Source: Certhia americana (lineage: Eukaryota; Chordata; Aves; Passeriformes; Certhiidae). Taken from it: a stretch of DNA of 64,000 nt. Made by a program: the position numbers and the translations under genes. A model generated the notes under the pieces. It was not told where the DNA came from. It saw only the letters and a program-made list of their open reading frames with translations, and searched no databases. Position 1 is the first letter of the stretch; each line of letters begins with the position of its first letter. The stretch covers positions 1 to 64,000 of the forward strand of contig JAGMWU010000071.1 in the NCBI GenBank assembly GCA_018697195.1, in the 5' to 3' direction. Shown in pieces: positions 15,001 through 26,900 of the stretch.

Positions 15001-18000
15001 GAATCTCCTCACATTTCTTTCGCCTCACTGGTGTCTCCTCCAGGCTTTTATCTCCACAGAGCCCAGCTCCTCCTCCTCCTCCCCACTGCCTTCTGTTCCT
15101 CTCCCTGATCCCAGTCGGTCACGGAAATTTGGATTAAGTGCCTTGACCTCAGGGAGATAACAGCAGCTTTGCTGTGAGAATGGTCACCCAAACTGTGGGG
15201 GTATGGGAAGCTCCTTGCAAGGAGCAGGCAGGCACGGGGACAGTCTGGTGACAAAGCAGAGGTCTGGGACACGGGCCAAACCTCTCTTTGTTGCGCATTG
15301 TGTGTGACAAGCTGGAGCAGGATTTATCCCTTGTAGCTGCTAATCCAGGCAGTGAATCCAGACTCCGGATGCATCGACACGTGGTCTTGAGAGGACTCAT
15401 GGCCAGGAAAGGTGAGGCAAGAGGTGCTGGTGGTCTGTGCACCTGTAGAGGGGACTTGACTTCCAAGTCCTGGTTTCTCCTCCCAATTCCTGCTGAGCCC
15501 CGTGGCCCTGCTAGCAGGACATGGCTGTTTCTCCAAGGATGACGAGGATGCTCTGCTGGCACAGGCCCAGGCTGGGTCATCTCGCTTTATCTGGGCCCTC
15601 AGTGCCATTGGCATTCCCTCCCACATGCTGTAATCCATGTGCTTGCTTGGCTGTTGGCCCTCTCCTGCACAGGTATTCCCCTTCTAGCACCTGCCTTGCC
15701 CATTGTGCTTCAGCCTTCGCTCTGCCCTCCACGTTCTGTCAACATTTCCCCTGCAGTTCCCTGCAGCAGGATGTAGGAAGAATCCTGTCTGACTTTTGGG
15801 CTTGTTGGGAGCTGTTCCTGAGGTGCCTCAGACAGACACTGGAGCTTTTTAGAGCATTTTTTCCCCAGGAGCATATGGGGGATATCTCCCCCTTACAGGG
15901 CTGGAGCAGCTATGCTCTGGAGAGCTGAGAGAGGTGGGAATGTTCAGCCTGAAGAAGGTTCCAAGGTCTCCTGAGAACCTCTTACGGTGCCTAAAGGGGC
16001 TCCAAGAGAGCTGGAAAGGGCCTTTGGACAAGGGATAGAGTGCCAGGAAAGGGGGAAATGGTTTCATACTGAGAGAGGGCAGGGTTAGATGGGATATTGG
16101 AAAACAATTCTTCCTTGTAGGGGTGCTGAGGCCCTGGCACAGTTTGCTTAAAGAAGCTGTGGCTGCCTCATCCCTGGAGGAGTCCAAGGCCAGGCTGGAC
16201 AGGTCTTGGAGCAGTCTGGTCTAGTGGAAGGTGTCCCTGCCTTTCACAGAGATGTGGGTCTGGATGGGCTTAAGGGGTCCCTTCCAACCCACATAATTCT
16301 GGGATTTCATGATCAGTGCATCCAAGGGACTTTGGGGCTGCAAAGACCAGCCCTCGAGCTGGAGAAGCAGGATTTGTCTGAGCACAGTAGCTTAAGGGGC
16401 TACCAAAAACTCCAATCTCACATTCCTTCTCTCCTTTAGGAATACATCCGACTGCTGCAGCCATGGTGCCATGTGAACATGGGCTCCTGCTGCTTCATGA
16501 TGGGCAGGTGCTACCTTGTCATGGGTGAAGGGCACAAGGTGAGGCCATCCCTCATGTCCTTCCCAGGGTCTGGGACTTTTTCCCTTGGGATGGAGGAGGT
16601 GCACAGGAAACATCCTTCCCAAGCTCTGCCTCCTTTAGGAAAGGATGGGATTGGAGCTGCATGGTGCTATCTGCTCTTGGGAAGGTCTCACAAGCTTGGG
16701 ACCGGCAGTATTGTCCCCTCACCTGTCCAGCAGGTGGATCGGTGATCTGAGGGGACAGGGAACTGATTCCAGTTCTGCTTTCAGGCTTTGGATTGCTTCT
16801 GCCAAGCTGCCTCTGAGGTGGGAAGAGAGGAGTTCCTGGACAGGCTGATCCAGCCCGAGGAGGGCGAGGTGGTCTCCACACCACGCCTGCAGTACTACAA
16901 CAAGGTACAGTCCTGAGTAGGTAAACTGGCACCAAGTCCTTCCACAGTGGACAGGGAATTCCTGCTCGATCCCTGGCTTTGGGGGAAGTGACTTGAGCCT
17001 CAGAAAACAGCTTTTGGAATGTGAAACATCTGTACTTTATTTTGTTTGGGGGTAATGACAAGCTGAGTACATGAAATTTAGGTACTTTCCACCTATTGGT
17101 TTCCTAATAGCCAAGGACTTTGTTATCCAGCAGAAAAAGGCAGGATGAGATCCAGCTGCTGGAAGCAGAAGCCAGACATGTCCAGGCTCGATGTAAGATG
17201 CTGCCCAAGGCAAAGGTTACTAAGCTCTGAGGCAAATTAAAATGAGTATGTTTAAATTGAGATAGGATCTTTTGCATAATGCTGTGGTTCAGCCAGGCTG
17301 CAAGCCTGAAGCTGGGCTCTTGGTGAGAGATTCTCTGGATTGAGGATTCAGAAAAATAATCATTAATGTTGAAATGCTTCAAAAATCCCCCATGTACAGA
17401 GAGAGGAAAATACTCTGGAGAAGCCATAACCTCATCCTGTTGTGTTGGGATTTCTGTGATTTACCCAAATATTCCTTTTTAAAATCTAATCCCTTAAAAA
17501 TCTTTAGGGGCAGGAACAGCTCCTAAAATAAAAAACCCACCAAAAACTCCTCCTCCCAATTCTTTAGTGGAGTATTCTACTTCCCCAGGTCCTTCGCTTG
17601 TTGGAGGTGCTGGGTTTGCCTGAGCTGGTCATCGATCTGGCCACCCTGGCCATCATGGAATCAGCAGATGACTGGAGGAGCCAGGTACAGACACTCCTTT
17701 GCCAGCAAGCTGTTTCTTCAGGAACCTCTTCCACAGGAATTTCTTGCTGGTTTTATAACTGGTTTGTGCTGTTTTCAGGCTACTTTGAGGACCTGCATCT
17801 TCAAACATCACTTGGATTTGGGGCACAATAACGAAGCCTATGTAGCCTTAACGCAAAACCCGGATCCAGGCAGGTAGGTGACAGGCTTATGCCTTTGTTG
17901 GAGGTCCATGGTCCCATTTTTCTGTGAAACTGAAAGGAAAACGACACTTTAGGGGAGGGCATGACCACTGTGTTAAGTTAATGTGTAGAGGTGGGTTTAA

Positions 18001-21000
18001 AAATGTAAAGTTTGGTTTTGGATGTTCATCTGAAGGACACTTGAGATTGGCACTCTCTCAAAAGAGGAAAATGGGAGGAAAAAAAAAACCAGGAGAGACT
18101 GAAGGATGATGTGTAGCATTCTGTGTTTAAAAGCTGTAGGAGCCAAGTTGATTTTTTTTAATAAAGAAAAGATTTAGTTTTGAGTTTTCAGTTTGGAAAG
18201 TGAACTGGGTAGAGAAAGCTTTCTCCTAGCAGAGAAAAATGTTGGAATAATGGGAGAAATAGGAATGCTTTTTAACTGATTGAGGGAGGGAGACTGCCCT
18301 CCTGAGAGGCCTATCCTGAGGATCTCTGTTTCCAGCACAGGAGAGACTTGAAGGTTTAAGTTGGTTCTAAGCCAGGAAAAAGCCTGCAGAGCTCATCCAG
18401 AAGCAGGAGCTTGTCGCAAAGTGGTTGTTTGTGTCTGAAATCCTGGGTTTATTCCTGCTCCTGCAAAGGGTTGTGCTTCCCTCTGCAGACAGCTAGACTG
18501 CCTACGCCAGCTAGTGGTGGTTCTCTGTGAACGATCCCAGCTCCAGGACCTGGTGGAATTCCCTTATGTGAACCTGCACAATGAGGTAATCTTGTGCTGG
18601 GATCACGGCTTTGGGGGGGCACAGCACTCTCTTTCAAGGGATTAAGGACTCACTGGAGCCTCTGTGTGCTGTAGGTCGTTGGGATCATTGAGTCCCACGC
18701 CCGGGCCGTGGACCTCATGACTCACAACTACTACGAGCTACTCTACGCCTTCCACGTGTACCGGCACAACTACCGGAAAGGTAAAGCTTGGGATGGCATC
18801 TTGTACCTGCCCACCTGCCCGGGACACCCTTTCCCTGCTCCTGCTAGGTGTGTGGCCTCTCCAGGCTGTTGTCTGATGCACTTGTCCCTGTTTTCAGCTG
18901 GAACAGTGATGTTTGAATACGGCATGCGGCTGGGCAGGGAGGTGCGGACGCTCCGAGGGCTCCAGAAACAGGGGAATTGTTTCCTGGCTGCCATTAACTG
19001 CCTGCGGTTGATCCGCCCGGAATATGCCTGGATAGTGCAGCCAGCCTCTGGAGCTGTGGTAAGAATGCTGAACTTCCTGGAAAGGAGTTTACAAAATCCT
19101 TTCTGATGGGAATAGAGACATTGGACTTCTTAATCTGCTGCTCGTGGCCAATTGTCTTGCCCTGCTCATCGCCCTTGGGCCATTCCCCCTTCTTTAGGGC
19201 AGGGGGGAAGCAGGAAAAGTTCTGTGAACGAGCTGGTGGGTAGACAGGGAAATATATCACCTTGTGTTGAAGACAGCAAATATTTTGGGTAGTGTGAACA
19301 CAGCTGGAATACCAGTCCAGAGAAGAGTTAGTGTAACAGGGGTTGTGTTTCAAATCCCAATCAGGACTCAGGGAGGTGGTGGCTGCAGCCTGGTCACCTG
19401 ATCCTGATGTTCCTGATAAAGTAACCTAAGTTCTAAAGGGACTGCACGGCTTCCCTGGTCCAAATCCAGGCTTGAAATCGAGAGCTTTTGTTGGGATTTA
19501 TCCTATCAGTGTTTTATCCTTAAGAAACCAGGTGGGTATAAATCTTCTTTCTGCTTTTTCCTGCAAGTACGAGCGCCCGGGAGCATCCCCGAAGAGGAGC
19601 CACGATGGGGAGTGCATGGCTATTCCCAGTAAGTGCCCAGTCCTGGTTCTTCCCATGCCTCTGGAGTTTCCACAGCCTCTCTGCAGCCCCATGTGCATCT
19701 CTGCTCCCATGTGAGCTTGGAAATGGCTCAGGGCAGCTCCTGCCTTCACGAGATCAATAATTTGTGGGATTTTAAGGTCGTTAACTCTCGCACTTGCAAT
19801 GTGTCGCCACTGTTCCCCAAGGAATACAGCAATTTCCCCAAAGGGAGCATCTATTCGCCAAGGAGCTCCTGTGCCTGCTCCTAATAGCTTGATGCCTTGA
19901 CAGCACTTTTTTTCAGTGGAAGTAACTTGTAATTTAAAACAAAAACAGCTTTTTGAGGCAATTTCTAGTTGTTCAAGGCTGTTTGTGCCCTTGGATATTC
20001 TGTCAGGAATAAGCTCTGCCTGTGTCTGCCACAGCCCAGGATGTGGGATCAGGTTATCCTCAATGTTCCAGTAGGAAAATTTAAGGTCAGGTATTTTTAA
20101 ACCTGAAGAGATTTTATTTTTTGTGGCTTGTGCCTGGCAGGCAAAGCAGCAGCTGTTCCCAAATATTATCTAACATCTGTAGGAGGAGGAGCAGGAGGAT
20201 GGTATCAAGGACATAAGCACAGCAAAGGGAGCAGGGAAGAGTCAGCAAATTCTGATCATTCCTTCAGTACTTTTTGGGGTACAAATCCTCTTAGGATGGT
20301 GGAGGGGTGTAGAGATGCTTTAGCAAGGGCTCCAGGGAGACTTGGGAGGCTCACCAGTGCCTAAATGGGCTCTAAGAGAGATGGAGAGGAGCTTTGGACA
20401 AGGGGTAGAGTGTCAGAATAAGGGGGAATGGCTTCACACTGACAGAAGGTGGGACTACATGTAATGTTGGGAAGGAATTCTTTCCTGGGACGGGTGCTGA
20501 GGCCTTGACACAGGTTGCCCAGAGCAGCTGTTGCTGCCCCATCCCTGGAAGCATCCAAGGTCAGGTTGGATGGGGCTTGGAGTAACCTGGGACAGTGGAA
20601 GGTGTCCCCTCCCACCGAAGTGGATGGGTTTTAAGGTCCCTTCCAGCCCAAACCATTCTGTGATTCCATGACATTCTGCACAGTGCCCAAAGAGCCCTTT
20701 TGGAAGTACTGAGAGCCCAGTATCCATCTGTTCCAGCCACTCGCCAGATCGAGATCCTGGAGCTGGAGGATTTGGAGAGGGAGTGTCTGCTGGCGCGGAT
20801 CCGGCTGACCCTAGTGGAACACGACGTGTCAGCAGCAGCTGTGGCAGGTGAGGGGCATTCAGCCACTCTGTCCTGTCCCAGAGGCAAACCCAGAAGCTGC
20901 CACGGACCATCAAATTCCCATCCTTACCATGAAATCCAGCCATTGACTTCAGCAGTTCTGAGATGCACATCAGGAGAGCTAATTCTAAGTTTTTCCTTTT

Positions 21001-23321
21001 TTTTTGGCTTTTCCAGCCTCTGGTGGTCTGCAATGGGGGTGGGATGAGCTTCTGAGTTGGGACAAAAAAAAGCATTTTGGCAATTTTGGAAGCAAAGAAT
21101 TATTAAGGTTAGAAAATACCTCCAAGATCATCCAAGCCAGCCTTTTTAATTGATGAATAATTTATTTTCCCAGACAGTCCTGCCTCATGGGATGGTAAAA
21201 AGTTGTGAAAGTTGTTCCTTTCTGTGGAGCAGGAAGGCATAGCTCTCCCACCTGGAGTCTTTTAGTATCTCTGGTACAAGTTACACAACATGTCCACATC
21301 TTTCCCCTCTAAATGTCAGGAGGAGGTGACTTCCCAGTGTGGGATTGCAGGGAAAGGATGGAACAGCTGCTTTGAGGGCAGAGTGGTGACACAGGGAGCG
21401 AGTGCCACCGTTCCTGTGCTGGCAGAGCTGATGCATTGTTTGCTTGGATACAGACCTGTGATGAGGCTGTCCTCTCCCTAACCTCAGTGATCTTGGGGAT
21501 CTTTTTTCCAACCTTAACAATTCAATGATTCTAACAGCAGCAGCATTTGCCTATCATGTATTGCTGCCTGTGTCCCTCTCCAGTCCCTCTCCAGCTGGTG
21601 CCTCGTCAGGGACAGCTCTGTGGGTCACAGCTGCTCTGTCCAGTCCCTTCAGGGATAGCTCCTGGGCTCATGGGATGCTTTGGAGGCCTGGAAAGCCTCC
21701 AGCTATGGATTGATTGAGGAATACTGCTGCAGGGTGTTGGAGGCTGTTGGTGCCCTGCTGCTGCATCTGAGAGTAACACAGAGCGAGGCCCTGGTGAGCA
21801 CTGGGGTGTTACTCAGGGAGGCTTTACCGGCTCTTCCTCCCCTTCAGGCAGCTCCACACCTGAGGAAACAGTGTCTCTGCTGGTCCGGGCTGGGCTCTTC
21901 GACTCAGCCATCACCCTGTGCCAAACCTTCAAGCTGCCCTTGACGCCCATCTTTGAGGGCCTGACCTTCAAGTATGTCCAGGTGCCCTCCCACCCCAGGG
22001 GTCATGAGGCTGGAGGGATGAAGGGGCTGGGGCATGGAACTTGCCCAGAAGCCTTCTTTCCCTGCCAGTCCAGCTGGGTTGTTTGTTGGGAATAGTCCTG
22101 AAAGGGGTGGCTTTGGTGCCAGTGGGAAGGGGCTGCGCTCTGGAGGGACCCACCTTCCCATGGCTTTTGGTTGTGCAGGTGCATCAAGCTCCAGATGGGA
22201 GGGGAAGCGGCACAGGCAAAGGCCTGGGACTGGCTGGCTGCCAACCAACTCTCAGCCCTGGTCACCACCAAAGAGTCCAGGTAGGTTTATCTCCACAGTT
22301 CAGGAGGAGAAGGATCTGGAGACAGGAACTCTGCAAATTCAAAGGGTCGCTTTGAACCCCTAAGGCCAGAATTGTGGGCATAGGATGTAGGGAGAGCTGT
22401 GCTTCCATTCTGTCCCCACATCACCTGCAGCACACCGTGGCCTCACAGATGGGGCAGGAGCTGCTGGCATGTGTTCTACAGGGAATTGTTTCCTCATAGT
22501 GCCACAGATGAAGCCTGGAGGCTGCTGTCATCCTATTTGGAACGTTACCCATCCCAGAACAGCCTGTACCATCGCTGCGTCATCAACAAGCTCCTGGCAC
22601 ATGGGATACCTCTGCCCAACTGGCTCATTAACAGCTACAAGGTGAGAACAGGGAGACAGCTGTCCCCAAAAACGCAAAAATTCCAGCTGTCCCAGAGCTA
22701 CCGGATCACTCAATCCAATGGACACCTGCCAGGTGTTCCATGCCCGGTACCAAGGCTCAGAGCAGGTTGTCTCAGAGTGGTCCCAGTCCTGGTCACATTC
22801 CCTGGCTGAGTTTCCCTCTTTCTGGCAGGAGGTGGATGCTGCTGAGCTGCTGCGCCTGTACCTGAACTACGATCTGCTGGAGGAGGCCGTGGATTTGGTT
22901 CTGGAGTATGTGGACGCTGTGCTAGGCAAAGGGCACAAGTATTTTGGGATCCAGGTGAGCTCCTCTGCTGCTGGGATGTTGTCAGGATGTTCCTTGGGTG
23001 AAGGGTGAAGGATGTGAGGGTTCCTGTGTGTTCCAGGTCCCTCTGTCCCCAGCGTCCCCCACGATGTGGCTCCCCTACACTGCCATTGACCAGCTGCTGC
23101 AGGCACTGCGGGAGAGCAGCGCCAGCGAGAACAGCGTCGTGGTGGGTACCGAGCTCCCAAAAAACAGGATGGGGGACAGGGTGGGATGGGTGGGGGGAGG
23201 GCCTGCAATCCCTCCTGACTCCTGCCTCTCCCAGCTCTATGAGAAGCTGAACGACAGGATGGAGGACTACCAGCAGAAGGTCAGCGTGGCCACCATGGAG
23301 CGCCTCTACTGCCAGCCCTAG
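60..23321 (+). CDS. NUP160: Nucleoporin NUP160, 3' 34 exons (5' end outside window)
   Basis: NUP160 is a scaffold subunit of the Y (NUP107-160) complex of the nuclear pore, with an N-terminal beta-propeller and a C-terminal helical stack. I joined 34 exons in frame to 1326 codons plus TAG: 60-270, 1208-1430, 1526-1604, 2815-2929, 3604-3762, 4629-4706, 5248-5345, 5929-6013, 6248-6316, 6940-7023, 7467-7637, 7722-7821, 8957-9122, 9668-9783, 9890-10050, 11170-11303, 11575-11645, 13100-13259, 13703-13772, 16440-16538, 16785-16904, 17589-17684, 17779-17873, 18489-18585, 18675-18780, 18898-19058, 19568-19628, 20737-20847, 21848-21971, 22179-22280, 22500-22641, 22829-22954, 23037-23141, 23235-23321. 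Phases match at every junction. Human-like stretches such as CQDHKLRMWSYK and LVEFPYVNLHNE identify it. Human NUP160 is about 1436 aa, so roughly 100 N-terminal residues lie upstream of the window. Introns longer than 1 kb hold mostly CR1 fragments. Confidence 0.97.
640..704 (+). mobile_element. CR1 LINE 3'-end fragment
   Basis: A short CR1 tail in NUP160's first visible intron. It reads gttggaactggat, then 'taaggcctcttccaac', and ends in the degenerate 'gattccgtgattct' terminus typical of CR1. Confidence 0.6.
992..1200 (-). mobile_element. CR1 LINE 3' region, reverse orientation
   Basis: Reverse-oriented CR1 beginning with the 'tggaatgctctaggatcatcaagtcc' type of terminus (split here by mutation) and running through 'cattgccaaggccacccgtg' into 'cttgaggctgttttctcctg'. 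It ends only a few bases before the acceptor of the NUP160 exon at 1208. Confidence 0.75.
2639..2780 (-). mobile_element. CR1 LINE fragment, reverse orientation
   Basis: Reads 'aatcatgaaatcctggaatg', then 'ggttggaaggggccttaaag'-type sequence and 'cagggacaccttccactaga'. This is the reverse complement of a CR1 3' end. It lies just before the NUP160 exon at 2815. Confidence 0.8.
4764..5115 (-). mobile_element. CR1 LINE fragment, reverse orientation
   Basis: About 350 bases of reverse-oriented CR1 in the NUP160 intron between 4706 and 5248. Landmarks are 'aatcatagagtcatggagtg' at the start and 'tggacacttccagcgatggg' in the middle. The far end grades into the more 5' CR1 part. Confidence 0.8.
6612..6745 (-). 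mobile_element. CR1 LINE fragment, reverse orientation
   Basis: 'tcatggaatcatggaattac' followed by 'cactgcaaagaccaccacta' places this as a reverse CR1 3' end of the same subfamily as the copies at 992 and 27476. It is intronic in NUP160. Confidence 0.7.
8006..8252 (+). mobile_element. CR1 LINE 3' end with inverted 5' stub
   Basis: From about 8040 a forward CR1 3' end runs from 'gaaattcttccctgtgaggg' to 'ccaaaccattccaggattta'. The preceding 33 bases (8006-8038) are a reverse-oriented CR1 terminus, so the copy carries a self-complementary left end. Confidence 0.75.
10880..11013 (-). mobile_element. CR1 LINE fragment, reverse orientation
   Basis: 'caatcctggaatgctttggg', 'ttggaagggaccttaaagac' and 'cttgaacacttccagaggtg' identify a reverse CR1 3' end in a NUP160 intron. 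Confidence 0.75.
11790..11833. repeat. (CAA)n / A-rich microsatellite
   Basis: A run of A and CAA units in the NUP160 intron between 11645 and 13100. It has no coding or regulatory reading that I can support. Confidence 0.7.
11955..12093 (-). mobile_element. CR1 LINE fragment, reverse orientation
   Basis: 'cagaatcctggaatggcttg' and 'agggacaccttccactagct' mark a reverse CR1 3' end in a NUP160 intron. Confidence 0.75.
13861..14117 (-). mobile_element. CR1 LINE fragment, reverse orientation
   Basis: About 255 bases of reverse CR1 in NUP160's 2.7-kb intron (13773-16439). It runs from 'cacgaaatcctggaatggtt' through 'tggacacttccagggatggg' to the 'tttcttcctaatgtaaatct' part. Confidence 0.8.
14168..14240 (-). 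mobile_element. CR1 LINE 3' tail, reverse orientation
   Basis: A second, shorter reverse CR1 tail ('atggaatcccataacagttt', 'ttggaaaggaccttaaagct') about 50 bases after the previous copy. Confidence 0.7.
15897..16318 (+). mobile_element. CR1 LINE 3' region, forward
   Basis: One of the longest CR1 copies in the window (about 420 bases). It starts at 'agggctggagcagctatgct', passes 'ggaatgttcagcctgaagaa' and 'ctggtctagtggaaggtgtc', and ends at 'taattctgggatttcatgat'. It ends about 120 bases before the NUP160 exon at 16440. Confidence 0.85.
20320..20675 (+). mobile_element. CR1 LINE 3' region, forward
   Basis: Forward CR1 tail containing 'gtgctgaggccttgacacag', 'ccatccctggaagcatccaa' and a terminus 'accattctgtgattccatga'. 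It ends about 60 bases upstream of the NUP160 exon at 20737. Confidence 0.85.
21098..21145 (-). mobile_element. Short CR1-like tail, reverse
   Basis: 'gaattattaaggttagaaaa' followed by 'cctccaagatcatccaagcc' resembles the terminus of a CR1 subfamily. Only about 45 bases remain. A matching forward tail ('tccaaccttaacaattcaat') sits at about 21500-21537. Confidence 0.5.
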
Positions 23322-23559
23322 TCCAGGAGCGTCACCATGCCAGCCCGTGGTGCTGGTTTTACCCTTGTTTTTCCATAAGGATCTGGTTCAGGCAGGTGGA
23401 GTGCCTACGGGCGTGTCCCCTCACTGTCCCTTTTGCGGGCAGTGGGTGAGCAACAGAGCTGGGGTGTGTGGCCGTGACACCCCCTTGCTCTCTGCCTCCT
23501 CCAGACGTGGAACTGTTGGGAATTTCTTTTATTTATTGGTATGTTTTTGGATCAGCTTC

Positions 23560-23565
23560 AATAAA
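23560..23565 (+). terminator. NUP160 poly(A) signal
   Basis: A canonical AATAAA lies about 240 bases after the NUP160 stop codon. It is the first canonical hexamer I saw downstream of the stop and defines a short 3' UTR. Confidence 0.85.
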
Positions 23566-23910
23566 ATGGAAGTGTTATTTGAGGTGTGCGTAAGGATATG
23601 GTGGGAAGAGCGGGGGCTGTGGTGCTCCTCTCCCGGAATCATCCCCATACTGCCCTTTCCCTAGGGCTGGAATATAGGGCAGGATGGGGCTGTAGGGCTT
23701 GGGGAAGGATGGAGCTGTATTCCCAGTGGATATAGCTCAAGGGAGGTTCAAGGGAAGGGGGTATAGTATAATAAGGGGCTGTAGCTCCCAGGAAGAACTG
23801 CAGGATTGTGCGATACGATAGGGCCGCACGGATGATCCCAATGGAGCCGTAACCTCTGGCTCCTCCCCGGCCAGAGGGAGCGCATTTCACTGAGGCTCCG
23901 CCTCCTTTGC

Positions 23911-23918
23911 TGACGTCA
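23911..23918. promoter_or_regulatory. CRE palindrome, FNBP4 promoter
   Basis: A full CREB/ATF site, TGACGTCA, lies inside the CpG-rich promoter 59 bases upstream of the FNBP4 start codon. Function is inferred from motif and position only. Confidence 0.6.
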
Positions 23919-23976
23919 CCAGCCCGCCCCCTGCGCGCGGCGCGCGCGGCCCCAGCCCTGAGGCGCAGCCGCCGCC

Positions 23977-26900
23977 ATGGGGAAGAAGGCTCGGGCCGCG
24001 CCCGGGCGCCGGCCCATCCTGCAGCTCTCCCCGCCCGCGCCGCGCCGCGACGAGGCGGCAGGACCCGCGGGGGAGGGGGGTGACTCGGGCTCCGAACCGG
24101 GTAAGGCGAAGAAAGCGGGTGGAAGTGGGGGGCGCTTTGTTGGCGAGGGGCGGCCTAGTGCGGCCTATCGCGGCCTAGCGGGATCGGGGGTCCCGATCCG
24201 GCCTCCCCCACGATCCCCCCAGCCTGAGCCCCCCGTAATTGACGCTTCTGCCCCGCAGATGAGCCCGAGACGGTGGCGGAGCCGCCCCGCAACCCGCCCA
24301 ATCCGCCGCCTCCCGCTCCCGCCGCGGTCAAGGCCACAGGTGAGGGAGCGCTCTGGGGTGAGACGCGGGATTACATCCTCCCTAAAAAGGGAGGAGAATT
24401 TCAGAGTATAGGGGTGCTTGCGGCCCCCGAGATATGATAAAAAAATGTTGGAGTTCAGCTTATAAATGAGGCTTTCTGTCTTAAATTTTTTTGGGGGATT
24501 GATTCTCAGATGTCAGTTTTTGGGTTCAAAACAGGTTTGTTTTTTTTTTTTTTAAAGTTCAAAATGCCTGGGATTTGGTCCTAAAAGTGGGCTTTTTTCC
24601 TAAGTTTAGCCGGTTTTGATATTAGATGTGGACGCTTGAAGGTCCTAAACATAAGAGTTTGGTCCTTTGTTTGATTTTTTTGTTTGTGTATATGGGGTTT
24701 TGGTCCTAGAAGTGCTGGGATGTGAGGTTCCAAATAGCTTTTCGAGTTGCTCAGTGTGGGTTTTCTGGTTCTAAGTGTGGTGGGTTTTGTGCTAAACATA
24801 GGGGGTTTTGTGGGGCTGTGTTTGTTCCCCTGCTTTTAACGAAGGGCAATTATCCACAGCTAACTATTACTTTTAAGGGAAGAGAGTTACCCCTTTCCTA
24901 AATAGTCCATTTGAGACTGGAGTTGCTTCCATTTTAATTATTTTAATCGTGCTGTTATTTCCCAATAGGCGATTGCTCATTCTTAAATGCATTTTATTAC
25001 TGGTTCTTGTACGGATTCCCCCCAGGCTGTCCCTGGCACTTGTAGGGGCTGTTCCCCCTGGGGTGACAGTGACACCTGGAACAGAATGTGTGGGGTGGGA
25101 TCCAGTGCCCTGTGGCAGTAGAGGATTCCCCTGAGGATTTGCTCTCCCTTCTCCAGGAGGGTTGTGCCTGTTGGGTGCCTATGCCGACAGCGATGATGAG
25201 GAGGGCGAGACCCCAGAGAAGCCATCCCGTTCCACGGATGCCAATGGCAGCAATTCTGCTGACATCGACAGCACCCTGGCAAACTTCCTGGCTGTGAGTG
25301 CCACTCCGGTGGGAGGGAGGGGAGTTGCATGGTCCAAGACATTGTCCTCATCCAGTAAATGCTTTGGTTTGGCTTGAGATTTGAAGCTCACGCTGGGATG
25401 CTGTGTTTACAGGAGATCGATGCCATCACGGCTCCTCCGCAGCCCTCTGAGCCCACCACTGCCTCCTCTTCCTCCTCCTCCGTGCCACCCCCCACACCTC
25501 CCCGCCCTGAGCCGAAGGATTCGGGCACGGGCCCGTCATCGGGCACAGCCAATGGCATGGGCTCTGCGCCAGCCGCCGAGTGGCAGTATGACACACAGTG
25601 CTCCTTGGCTGGAGGTGAGCGCTGTTCCTCTCTCCAAACGGGGTGCTGATAAACAATTGTCACTGGGGAGAGGGGAGTGACATGCTGTCCTTGTTCCCCT
25701 GGCAGTGGGAGAGCTGGAGATGGGTGACTGGCAAGAAGTGTGGGATGAGAACACCGGCTGCTACTACTATTGGAACACCCAGAGCAACGAGGTGACCTGG
25801 GAGCTGCCGCAGTACTTGGCGACACAGGTCCAGGGCCTGCAGCATTATCAGCACAGGTGGGCAAGACCTCCAGGATGTTGCCCTGTGGGATGTTGTCCCA
25901 GTCCCACCCCTCATTCCCTCTCCTCTTCCTCAGCAGCACCATGGCAGGCACCAATGGCAGCTTCGTGGCAGCCACGGAGCCATTCCCTCAGGAGAAGGGG
26001 ACCCTGGGCAGCGCTGGCCGTGGGGCCGGCCTCAGCAAGCGGGAGGTGAAGAAGGTCAGTAATGTGGGTCCTGGCTGCCATGGGGCTAGTAGGTACTTCC
26101 TTGGGCTTCCTTGGAAGCAGTTGGGATACTCTGCTCCATCCACTGCCCTAGGAGTGGCCTGGCAGCATGGGCTCTTTCACGGGCAGCTGCCAGAAAGCTC
26201 ACACGGAGCTCATCCCACAGGAAGTGAATGAAGGAGTGCAGGCTCTCTCCAACAGTGAGGAAGAGAGGAAGGGAGTGGCTGCAGCCCTCCTGGCCCCACT
26301 GCTGCCTGATGTGGTAAAGGAGGAAGAGGAGCGTTGGAGGAGGAAGGTGATCTGCAAAGAGGAGGTTGAGCCGCCTCTGGAAGAGGAGGCGAAAGTGGAA
26401 GAGGTGCCGGCTGCCCCTGAAGAGCCAGAACCCAGCAGGGACCCCCTGGATGACACAGGGCAGGAGGATCTGTGCAGCGTGGTGCAGTCGGGGGAGAGCG
26501 CAGAGGAGGAGGAGGAGCAGGACACACTTGAGCTGGAGATGGTGCTGGAGAGGAAAAAGGTAAGGGGAGACATTTGTCCCAGAAACAGGGCCACGCATGC
26601 AGCCAGGGTATTACTGGGAATAAACTGGGATGTCGTGTCTCGGCAGGCAGAGCTGCGCGCCTTGGAGGAAGGTGATGGCAGCGTTTCGGGCTCCAGCCCA
26701 CTCTCTGATGGGAGCCAGTCGGCCTCGCAGGATGCTTCCCGCAGGCTGGCCTCCAAGCGAGGGAAATGGAAACTGTTTGTGGGAGCCACCAGCCCTGAGT
26801 CTGCCAGTCGAGGCTCCAGTAAAACGGGCCGGGAGAGCCCAGAAGCAGGAGAAGCAGGTAATTGCAAAGTCTTCCTTTGGAGGGAGGAGCAGGGGGCCTT

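Larger units (their letters stand above)
23322..23976. promoter_or_regulatory. NUP160 3' flank and FNBP4 CpG promoter
   Basis: The left part is NUP160 3' UTR and purine-rich unique sequence with no gene that I can see. From about 23880 it becomes CpG-rich. It holds a palindromic CRE, TGACGTCA, at 23911-23918, 59 bases before the FNBP4 start codon, and GC boxes. There is no TATA box, as expected of a housekeeping promoter. Confidence 0.7.
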